Source: Pteria penguin (Eukaryota; Mollusca; Bivalvia; Pterioida; Pteriidae). Taken from it: 64,000 nt of DNA. Both the position numbers and the translations under genes were made by a program. Shown piece after piece: positions 1 to 12,000 of the stretch (position 1 is the first letter of the stretch; each line of letters starts with the position of its first letter). The stretch covers positions 52,070,167-52,134,166 of the forward strand of contig CM068586.1 of NCBI GenBank assembly GCA_035048485.1. The letters run 5' to 3'. The notes beneath the pieces were generated by a model. It was not told where the DNA came from, made no database searches, and saw only the letters and a list, made by a program, of their open reading frames with translations.

Positions 1-79
1 GTCTGATGCACTGCTTAGGAATATGGACCTAGACAACAACCCCCCTGGCAGCTATTGAGGGAACTTCAACATTCAACCA

Positions 80-1012
80 TTTTTCGTTTTCTGCCAAGGC
101 TTATGTATACTCAAGATCAGCCCCATACAATCTGTCTGCTATCTTTCTATCAAGGCTATGTGTACTTTCTTTCCAGGCTATGTGAATTCAACATCAGCCC
201 CATACAGCCTGTATACAATCTACCTACCCAAGATGTTGTACTTTCTACCATTCTACCTAGGCTATGTGTACTCACCATCAGCTCCATGGAGTCTCTATGC
301 TATCTTTCGCCCAGGCTATGAATACTTTCTACCCTTCTGCCCAGGCTATGTGAGCTCACCATTAGCCCAATCAGTGTGCAAGCTTCCCTTCTGCCCAGGC
401 TATTTGTGCTCACCATTAGTCCCATCAGTGTGTAAGCTTCCCTTCTGCCCAGGCTATGTGAGCTCACCATCTCTCCTATGGAGTCTCTATGCTATCTTTC
501 CCCTAGGCTAAGAGTACTTTCCACCCTTCTACCCAGGCTATATGTACTCACCATCAGCCCATGCAGTCTGTATGCTATCTTTCGTCCACACTATAAGTAC
601 TTTCTACCCTTCTGCCCAGGCTTTGTAAGTTCACCATCAGCCCCATGCAGTCTGTGTGCTTTTTTTCTGTGCAGGCTATGCGTACTCACCATTAGGTCAA
701 TACATGTACAGTCAATACGCTATCTTTCTACCTAGGCTGTGTGTACTTTCTACCCCAGCTATGCGTACTCATCATCAACCCCATGCAATCTGTATGTTAC
801 CTTTCTATCTAGGCTGTACGTACTTTCTACTCCTCTTCCCAGGCTGTGTGTACTCACCATCAACCCAAAGTCTATATACTATCTTTTTGTCCAGGCTGTG
901 TGTACTCACCATTAGCCCCATAGAGTCTATATGCTCTTTCTGCCCAGGCTGTGTGTACTCACCATCAGCCCCATAGAGTCTATATGCTATCTTTCTGCCT
1001 GGAATGGTCACT
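80..1012 (-). repeat. Degenerate ~55-bp minisatellite built from NAPRT exon 11 end plus donor
   Basis: On the minus strand the unit begins GCAGAAAGATAGCATATAG, runs through the exon end GGGGCTGATG and the donor GTGAGTAC, and closes with ACACAGCCTGG. About 15-17 degenerate copies follow the genuine exon end at 963, some shortened. At least nine copies keep a CTCACCAT string (GGTGAG donor core on the gene strand), for example near 270, 352, 412, 472, 550, 683, 853 and 906. Confidence 0.9.
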
Positions 1013-1065
1013 TTCTCCACATCTTCACTTAACTTGATTCTTGCATTGTCATTGATTTCTACCAG
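963..1065 (-). CDS. NAPRT: NAPRT coding exon 11, donor side fused to minisatellite
   Basis: Encodes residues 404-437: [18 protein letters not shown] then [16 protein letters not shown], plus one base. KLSED.EK.T.PG.K.A.RL is conserved in the family. The donor GATG|GTGAGT is repeated in the adjacent array. Remaining C-terminal exons are not in the window. Confidence 0.95.
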
Positions 1066-4000
1066 CTTCAATAAATAGAAGCAAAAATATAATGAAAGGA
1101 CTTGAAAGTCCTCAAGGTCGGAATTGCATGGTCAAGTACAACAAAGGTAATAAAGTCGTGATCCACCAAGAGATCACGCACCAAGCGTGTAGTGTTTAGG
1201 ATCAGTATTGACAAAAACACGGTCTGCGCACAGGTGCTCGTTTTCATATAAACAACGGCTCCGCCCATGTACACCCCTGTACGTCTCCGTCTCGTACTAT
1301 ATAGTTATCTCATTCTCTCATCACTTTTGATATTGACAGTAGTGTGAAATTAACAATCTGGACAGTCTCCCACTGTACATGTACATTTGGGGAAAACCAC
1401 GTTTACACATGGAGATCTATAAATAACTGGCTATTTTTAGTAGCATTACATATCAACAACTACCGAGACGTTTGTTTATCGTTGTGACGAGAAGATTGTA
1501 GAGTACTTCGAATTCCACTGCTATAAAAAGAAGCGATAGTTTTATTAATTATAATACAAAGGATACTAGTAGTACGGACTAGTAGTGTACTTCTTAAATT
1601 ACAGCTAATAATGTCAATCGTACTTTTTCGGGACTTTCCGTCGAGTATTGGGAAAGACTGCATGTCCTCCAGCGCATGAATATAACTCGTCTAAATCGAT
1701 GGATTAACGGCACATCTATTTTCTCATCTGATCAAACTTATCTTGTATTGACTCGTACAATATGAATTATAAGCACTGAAAGTAAATCTAATCACGCTTT
1801 TTCTAAATATCGACGCACTATTTATACCCGAGGAGGTATTTTCTGCGTTCCACGCATTCTCCACAGCTTATTGTAACGACTAGGGTCTGGAATTGCGTTT
1901 ATACACACACTTGAACCTTACTATGAAGACTTTCTACACTTTTTGACTTTCAGAGCTATATTCTTATATATCAAATAATAACAAGACAATATCAAACATG
2001 TTTGAGGAGCTGTCTCTTGCCTTAAAATTTGAGGATTTCTTTTTAATTGATGATACTCCTGATAATTTAAACTTGCTGGACAAGACATCCATGAAGATGA
2101 TCTTAAAATTCTGTGGCCTGATTTAAATATTTGTGACATTCTGCCGCCCAATTATGGATTTCGGAAACATCGTCTTAAGTAAACAATACCTTATAAACTC
2201 CACCTAGTGCTGGCTGCTTCTGACATGTAACGAGATGTGTGCCGATGCCAAAGCTGTCTATCTCATGACCCTGCAGAAGAAATCAGAGTCGATTAAAATG
2301 ACATCTAGCATACAATATGTATCAATATATGTTTACATTTATATTTAGATATCAATTTTAAAATCAACCAATCACAGGCTATCGAAGTAGTCATCTAAAT
2401 CATAATCATATCCAGAGAATAATCGACTGATGTTTCTTTCAGGGTGTCAATCAAGACGAATCACTAATCAGCATGCTCAATGGGCAAAGCATAAATGCTC
2501 AGTCTCAATCATATAGAAATGCGAAAATCACCTCTAACCTATACATAACACACGATTTCTCAATTTTTTTGATACAGTTTGAAATTCTTAATTATTGCAA
2601 TAAAAAGCATGTATCTACAGACAAACATTAACATTTCCATTATAGATATTATATTTATTTAATATACAAACAATATCAGGTTTATAGAATGGGTTGAGAG
2701 AAAAATAATCAATCACCACTTTGTACAAGGATTAATCCTACCCAAATGACCCTTCCATTACGCTTGAAAAATTGATAAATCAGATGACGTCACAATACTA
2801 CACACCCTGGTCATACCTCAGACAAACAGTGAAAATGTACTGTGTTGTCACGAAATTCATTAAATATTCCAAGAAAGCCATGGGTCATTTGTCTATAGTT
2901 TACAGTTCATGATGTGGCTCGATTCTATAAATCCTACCTGCTGATTGAAAGAGTGTATAGTGTCTTACCTGCTGACTGAGAGAGTGTATATTGTCTTACC
3001 TGCTGATTGAGAGAGTGTATAGTGTCTTACCTGCTGATTGAGAGAGTGTATAGTATCTTACCTGCTGACTGAGAGAGTGTATAGTGTCTTACCTGCTGAT
3101 TGAGAGAGTGTATAGTGTCTTACCTGCTGATTGAGAGAGTGTATAGTATCTTACCTGCTGACTGAGAGAGTGTATAGCGTCTTACCTGCTGATTGAAAGA
3201 GTGTATAGTATCTTACCTGCTGATTGAGAAAGTGTATAGTGTCTTACCTGCTGATTGAGAGAGTGTATAGTATCTTACCTGCTGATTGAGAGAGTGTATA
3301 GTATCTTACCTGCTGATTGAAAGAGTGTATAGTATCTTACCTGCTGATTGAGAGAGTGTATATTGTCTTACCTGCTGATTGAGAGAGTGTATAGTGTCTT
3401 ACCTGCTGACTGAGAGAGTGTATAGTGTATTACCTGCTGATTGAGAAAGTGTATAGTGTCTTACCTGCTGATTGAGAGAGTGTATAGTATCTTACCTGCT
3501 GATTGAGAGAGTGTATAGTATCTTACCTGCTGATTGAGAGAGTGTATAGCGTCTTACCTGCTGACTGAGAGAGTGTATAGTATCTTACCTGCTGATTGAG
3601 AGAGTGTATAGTATCTTACCTGCTGATTGAGAGAGTGTATAGCGTCTTACCTGCTGATTGAGAGAGTGTATAGTATCTTACCTGCTGATTGAGAGAGTGT
3701 ATAGTATCTTACCTGCTGATTGAGAGAGTGTATAGCGTCTTACCTGCTAATTGAGAGAGTGTATAGTATCTTACCTGCTGACTGAGAGAGTGTATAGTAT
3801 CTTACCTGCTGACTGAGAGAGTGTATAGGGTCTTACCTGCTGATTGAGAAAGTGTATAGTGTCTTACCTGCTGATTGAGAGAGTGTATAGTATCTTACCT
3901 GCTGATTGAGAGAGTGTATAGTATCTTACCTGCTGATTGAGAGAGTGTATAGTATCTTACCTGCTGATTGAGAGAGTGTATAGCGTCTTACCTGCTGACT

Positions 4001-7000
4001 GAGAGAGAGTGTATAGTATCTTACCTGCTGATTGAGAGAGTGTATAGTGTCTTACCTGCTGATTGAGAGAGTGTATAGTGTCTTACCTGCTGATTGAGAG
4101 AGTGTATAGTGTCTTACCTGCTGATTGAGAGAGTGTATAGTATCTTACCTGCTGATTGAGAGAGTATATAGTATCTTACCTGCTGATTGAGAGAGTGTAT
4201 AGCGTCTTACCTGCTGATTGAGAGAGTGTATAGTATCTTACCTGCTGATTGAGAGAGTGTATAGTGTCTTACCTGCTGATTGAGAGAGTGTATAGTATCT
4301 TACCTGCTGACTGAGAGAGTGTATAGTATCTTACCTGCTGACTGAGAGAGTGTATAGTGTCTTACCTGCTGATTGAGAGAGTGTATAGTGTCTTACCTGC
4401 TGATTGAGAGAGTGTATAGTGTCTTACCTGCTGATTGAGAGAGTGTATAGTGTCTTACCTGCTGATTGAGAGAGTGTATAGTGTCTTACCTGCTGATTGA
4501 GAGAGTGTATAGTGTCTTACCTGCTGATTGAGGGAGTGTATAGTGTCTTACCTGCTGATTGAGAGAGTGTATAGTGTCTTCATTGATATCATTACTGGCT
4601 ACAATGGTCAGCTTGGAGAACCAGGGAACGTTAAGACTGAAAATCAAACACAGTAACATACAGATGGTTTTGTTTTTTATTATTATTTTTTTTAAAACTT
4701 CCAGGTATTGGCAACTTCAAACTTTGTCCTATGCTAAGGACCTGTCCAAAGCATAATACCATGATCCAGGGCCTAGATTTACATAGTCTCGTTCTAGGGA
4801 TTGATAGCAAGGCAGATGATAAATCACCCTAAGAAAAATGAGAGCCAACTGCCAGAAAGGAATCTGTGTCCTCAGATTATAAGCTCAGTGTAATACCACT
4901 GGTCCGACCTGCACTCACTTATTTTCACCGACATTACAAATATGTTCTCTATGTGTAGAGTCAGTTAATTAACAAATTCAAAATATGCAATTTGTTGTAA
5001 TTTCTTTAACAAAGTTGATTAAAATTCCACATACTTGTCGGCCACTCTCTTGAACGTCTTCCTGACAACCGTAGATAAATATGATAAATCACCACTGTCG
5101 AGTCGAATACCTCTTGGTTGGTAACCAAATTCATGCAGTGCCATTGCAACGGTACAAAAATTTGGTAGACCAGTTCTGTAAAGATAAAGGGATCATAATG
5201 GTAATGATAAATAATATCATTATATAATTTACGAAAGCAGTATAAAGTATGTATGGGCTAGCTCATTAAAATAATCAGCATCAGTCAATAATTATTCAAA
5301 TCCGAGACTCAAGAATGTAAAGCACAAAATTAACTGATGCTTTCTCATTCTAGTCTTCACAAAAGTATTGAGTCTTTTCGTTAAACAGAGTTACTTCCCA
5401 TTTGGGACGGTATCTGACCTTAAACAATTATGACATCATTAAATTGCTATGAAAACGTCATTTGTGGACTATCATTTCCCTGAGTTTTAAGGTAAGTTTC
5501 CATAGAATTTGATGACATCATAAGTGTTTTACATCAGAAACCGTCTCAAATGGGAAGTAACTCTGTATAACAAAAAGACTAAATACCAGAGTGAATATTC
5601 AAGTAACCCAGGAAATGAAGAGGTGAGACCTAGAGTTCCAAAAAAGTAAGCATCCCCTCTTTGGGAAGCCATAACTGTCATCTTACATCTATGCAAGCAT
5701 CTAACCAGAAAGTGACAGATACAATGTAATTGATATTACTGCCTTGGTATGTCAGTGCATTCTGCTTACTGTATAACACCATAACAGTTTTACTATATTT
5801 ATATGGTGGTGAAGGAAACCACAGTGTCCACAGAGAACCACCTGACCTCTGACAGGAACATTAGCACAAATTTTATTGTGAAATTAGGTTCAGACCTGAA
5901 AAACTAATAGTTGTCAAGAAAACTAACCAGAGAGTTCTAGATTAGAGATAACAGTTCCACTAGATTATTATATGAAACTCAGTTATTAACACTGTACATT
6001 AATGAATGTCAGATGTATCAAATGAAATTATAGATTGAAAAAATTGTAATGTAATTTTTTTTACAGCTAATTAAAAGTATCATACAGTCACATGTATGCA
6101 TTTTTTCAACATAAAACCCGACGGCAGAAAGGAATTCCGCTTATGATACCTGAGAAATAACATACTGTTGGTATGGTAAATTGTAAAGTCATTGATATTT
6201 TTTATAAAATGAAAGAGTGTCATAACATTGTTTAAATTCCGCTTCAACAAACTTAAACCAAAATTGTTGCCAGATGGATGTTGATTGTATAGTAAACAGA
6301 TGAACATAGAAAGTAATTACTCATGCAATCCAGCCAAAACACAAATACTTCAAGGTTAAATACCTAATGACATCGTATGTGTCGATCAAAGCTAAGAAAG
6401 TGTTTGGGAAGGCTGTAGCATATGATATAAAAGCAGCTAGTTCTCCAGATGAAACTTGGTCCACCAAGAAATCTGCAATATGACAATAATACGCAATATG
6501 ACAATGATATGCAATATGACAATGATATGCAATATGACAATGATATGACAATATGACAATGATATGACAATACATGTATGACAATGATATGCAATATGAC
6601 AATGATATGCAATATAACAATGTTATGACAATATGACAATGATATGCAATATGACAATGACATGCAAATGAAAATGATTAAAATCATCAATAGAAGGTGG
6701 AGTGAAAGTCAGTCTCTTAGGAAACTTTTTTGGTATTTCCATTTCAGTATTACTTATCATTATTTTTGTTTGTTGTTCAATAATATGTATTCTTTCATGT
6801 TTATTTTCTTATTAAGAATACCACAAATTGATATGAATGGCACTATGATCGGATTGGCAAGACATCGTATTGTCTCATCCCAGTATGTGTTACAGTTTAA
6901 CTTCAAACTCAAAATGTAGATTGATTTATACTTACTTCATGTCACATCAACATGTTTGCATTTACATGGTGATGGCGTCAGTCTGATGCATCAATGCAAC

Positions 7001-9043
7001 AGAACCAATCAAAGCACAAATTTCTTGTGTGCCAATTCTACCTAATATGGGACCTTGGTTTTAACGGTCCAATCCAAAAAACAGGATGAGACACTGGTGA
7101 GATTTGAGCCTAGGACCTTACAGTCATGAGTCAAGCATCTTAGAGAATGAAAAACCCTGGCTCCCAAGATGTGTAAATAACTTCATAGTACAAAATATTC
7201 AATTAAAACTATTAAGAAATCAAGCAAACCTTTTTCATATTAAGTTAAAGAATGCTTTCAAATCAAACTGATTAATCGTGAAAGAGGCTGAACCACAAAT
7301 CACCAAATTTTTTATCAAAAATAGAAAGTAATGATATTAAATAAAATTTAAATTCTCAAGTGTTGCTAACGGTCCAAAATTCTGCTCCTTAAAATCTTTT
7401 TAAAAAAGTTGTATTTTTTATCATTACATGTATCTCTGACATGACCTGTTTAAGTGCACTCTGGCCGAGCTCTTGATCAGTTTACATGTATCTTTGACAT
7501 GACCTGTTTCAGTGCACTCTGGCCGAGCTCTTGATCAGTTTACATTTTTGCATTACTCTTTACCTAAAACAGAAGCTAGTTGTTGTTGCCATTTTAAACA
7601 GACTGGAGTAAATTCTTCTTCCATATTGGTTTTTCTATTAAAAAGTTTCTGTAAATAATAAGAGTATAATAAGAACGTGACAAAATTTATAAATAAAGAA
7701 TAAACAAACATGTAAGAAGAGCTGTATATACTTCTTTCTCCATGTTATTACCAGAGATGTAACCATGGATGGTAAATATTAGTTTCCATCCATCTCCATC
7801 ACAATGATGTCAAATGATATTATGACCGTCAAAGGAACGTTTATCAATTGGTTGTCCAATATTACAGTACAGCAGTTACAACAAGTCATAATACTATATA
7901 TATTTCATCTAAGTATACATCAAACAATGCATCACTACAGAAAACCATCAAACATTAAGTTTTCCCAAATCTAATATTCAGAGCTTTATACCAGATTTAA
8001 ATATTTTGCATGGGAACTTGTTGCTATCATTTCATTTATGCCAGAAAAAACATCTCTTTTTTTTTGTTTTCGTTTTTTAAATTTGTTATTGTTTTATACC
8101 ATGCCAATATTATTGCACTGTTATGATGTAGCCAATTGCCTGATGAGAGGCCTCTGAAACTTTCACCGATGCAACAGGCCCATTTAAAGACTACAGAATC
8201 TTTAAGATGCACATGCATATCATAACATGGGGCCTCCTTTAACACTGCTTCATACACAAGGCAGAGGATGATAAAACACAAGACAGAGGATGATAAATCA
8301 TGAGGTAGAGGATGATAAATCACGAGGCAGAGGATGGTAAATCATGAGGGAGAGGATGATAAATCATGAGGCAGAGGATGATAAAACACAAGACAGAGGA
8401 AGATAAATCATGAGGTAGAGGATGATAAATCACGAGGCAGAGGATGATAAATCATGAGGCAGAGGATGATAAAACACAAGACAGAGGATGATAAATCACA
8501 AGGCAGAGGATGATAAACCACGAGGCAGAAGATGATAAAACATGAGACAAAGGATGATAAATCATGAGGCAGATGATAAAACACAAGACAGAGGATGATA
8601 ATCAGAACCAACACCTGGAATCAAACCCAGGTGATAAGATTTGAAATCAAATGTGATATCTCTGGAACAAACTGTCCCCTCACTCAGATACTATAGACTG
8701 TTTACAGTACATTCCCCAAGAACATTGTTAAAATGAAGTTTAAGCCAGAGTCAGTTTAAAACCCTGGCTTTACAATTCAGATTGTGAGGAATCAAAATTT
8801 GTCATCTGTAAAAAGAAAAAATTTGTTAAAGGTTTAAGGATTTTAAGTTGTTTACCTTTGATTGCACTTCTTCTACATTGGAATATGAGGTGACGAATGC
8901 ATGAGCATGTGTTCCCCTCACTGGAATCCCATACAGCTTCCCTGCCAGTACATTACTTGTCCCGTCAAAACCTGTAAACATTAAATGTGCATTACCCGTC
9001 TGTCATCCTCAAAAACTTAAACTCTTATATAATAATCAGCATA

Positions 9044-9088
<45 letters not shown>

Positions 9089-12000
9089 ATAGCTGACTAT
9101 CCTTTACCCGAACACTAGTAACTCATATTAAGTCAAGATTCCAATATTTTAATATAAATATACCTCTCTGACATGAACTCTGCCTAATTCTGTATGTTTT
9201 ACTTGGTCTCTTTAACTTCAAGCTATCTGCTAGCTAAGATAACATGGATTGCACTTGGGTAATTTTAGTTTACCTATAAACCACCTGATAAAGGCCAGGT
9301 GGCCCAAAATTTGTGGCAAGTGAGTGTTTCTATCTATGTGCTGCAATGTTTTGTAACTAACTTCATGATTCTGTGTCATGATACGACTGAGAAAGTATAG
9401 AAAGGGATGTGAAGCTTCCCAAATTCAAATCATAGTTTTAAAAATATTTCAAAGTCATAACAACACGGAAGTTATAGAAGTATGCAAAAATTTGCTGCTA
9501 TATGTTACATCAGAAAGCAGTTTTCATCAAAAACACAAACACCAACGAGTCATCATGGGGTCAGATATGGGACCTCTCTGCTGGGAGACAAAGTAGCCTC
9601 TGATTTATTTATGCTGGTAACTGAACATAGATCCTACCTCCTAAATAACAGTATCTGGAGGCAGACAAAGCCCCATCCGGTCCCTGAGCTCTCCGAAGTC
9701 CAAATTCCAGCAAGGTCTTCTCCGAGCCTGCAGCAAGGCGAAACCTCATACCATTGGTAGCTACCAAACTGAATTAGAAATAATTAATTGCCAAAGGTAG
9801 ATTTCATATATCAAACAAAACTTTACATACATGTGAAGCACTAATGCCTCTTTTATGGCAGCAGCATTCAGAAAATTTTAAAAAGTCAATGGACAAGTTT
9901 CTGGACTCAAAAATTTTGTACCAAAGGGAAAGATTTTGGTTCAGGGAAATACAATATTATTAAAGTTCTATTTCTCCAGCAGGAATATCCAGAATATCGT
10001 GAAAAGTTGAAGATAAATAAGACTAGGTCATCAACAGAACAGTCTAGTCATACAAAACAGACATGTAACTTATGGAAATCTTATCTCTAAATGTCCAATA
10101 TATCTTCCTCAAGGAAGTAATAGTAGACTACTAATAAAAACACACTCTTTTTTAAAATTTTCGACCTCGTAGTCTCTATCAAGAAAATGACAAAATACAC
10201 TCGCAACTAAGTGACGTCCATCTCTATGCTTAATTATATTAATAGTATTAATACTCGTTAATGTAAGAAGCATAGAGATGGACGTCACTTAGTTGCAAGT
10301 GTATTTTGTCATTTTCTTGATAAAGACCACGAGGTCGAAAATTTTAAAAAAGAGTGTGTTTTTATTAGCTTATCTCTAAATATTAATATATTATAACCAA
10401 TGTCTTGTGTCTGATTCTGGAAGCAAAAGCATTTCATTTCAAAACAACAATTAATCATGGAAAGTTTTTTTTACAGATTTTTGCCATTAATAACATTATA
10501 TAACCAAGAAATCCCACATCAACAAGTATACCTTGCATAATTGACTAGATTAAGTAATGGCGTCTCCATCAGCTGTACCACCGGTAGGGGGCCTGATATG
10601 GACACCAAAGGAACTTTGGGAAACACCACTGTTCCCTCATCTATTGCCAGCAGTTCCACGTCTTTAGTCGACAAGTTCTCCAGGTAATCAAAGAATTCAG
10701 GTTCCAGCTCAGGGGGAAGTACCTTTTTCAAATAGTTAATATCTGAAATAGTCAAAGACAACTAGGTTACCATGACAACAAATGTCAATAACGATTAAGT
10801 CAATATTATATACCTCAATTTGATAGGTATGGCAATTCTCATCAAGAGCAGACAACTCTCTGTATTGAATCCTCTTAGTTACGAGATAGGACAGGAGATA
10901 GATTAAGATGGGAAAAATCTCTGACATGATTTGGTTGATTTATGAAAAAATATTCAGTCATACAATGTACACCTTAAAGATGGCAGGCAATTAATTACAC
11001 TGAAATTTCATACTAATGAAGCTATCTATTGTCACTACACTACATGTAGTAAGAATGCCTGACATCTGGTAGTTAAATCAGCCCAGTAAAAAATCAACAT
11101 AGTAGTCTTCAAAGAATGGTTTTTTTCATTTTACGTTAGGCTGATTTAACCAGTAGACAAGGATTTTACTTAGAGATTTTGTTATTTTTTTTTGTTTCCA
11201 CTTGATAAAGGCCAAATGGCTAAAAATTTGTGGACATTAAGTGTTTCTTGATAGTTGTTAAACCTACTTCAATTATTTTCTCTAAACTTTGTTTGTTTTG
11301 TTTTTTCCCTACCTTAAGAAAATTGCAGTATTACCAGTACACTTACCACTGGTTGTGAACCAGTAAACTTACCACTGGTTGTGAACTTGAAATTCTCCAA
11401 GAATTTGATGACCTCCTCTAATCCAGCAAACACAGTGAACTCGCCTTTGAAGGGATTTTTACGGAAGTAAAGGTCAAACACTGCTGTGTCATTCATTTTG
11501 CCACTTTTCCAGTATGCATAGGCCATAGTGATCTGGTAGAGGTCTGAAAACAAAAAGAAGGACCATACAAATATTTGGTTTATTTATTTGATAAGATATT
11601 GAGGTCAATAAACCTAAAAATAAAGATTGTTGATCTGAGGCCATTGTTCAACAATGAATTCAGCGACTTTCAAAAAACATTTCAAAGCTGCCTGGTGTTT
11701 TCAAAATAATAAATGTTTGAAATTATAAGCGATTGGAAAAGATTCTCATCAGTCTGCATAGTCCATGCATTCCTTCCCACTGATTTGGTACAGTATTTTG
11801 CCTTTGGGCAGTCAATCCTGTTCATATATTATGCAGCATTCAAAAACATTCAAAACCTAACCAGACGTTGGGATGATGTGATGTATTAATATACATATGA
11901 CCCACTCATATAATTTATCTGGTATATTGAAATCTCGCACACTGTGAATACTGTACCCATGACCAGGAAATAAAGAGACCTGATTCACTCGTTTCAAATG

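Noticed and set aside
158..976. Plus-strand frames with repeated PGYVYSP-type peptides, which look like a secreted repeat protein
   Set aside because: They are the antisense of a minisatellite derived from the NAPRT exon 11 donor; no start context or splice structure supports a gene.
1068..1274. Minus-strand frame running into NAPRT exon 11
   Set aside because: Upstream of the AG acceptor at 1066; translation there does not resemble the family, and phase with exon 10 is already satisfied at 1065.
2934..4580. CRISPR-like regular direct repeats
   Set aside because: Units are contiguous without unique spacers, the setting is a spliced animal gene, and the unit is an exon/donor junction.
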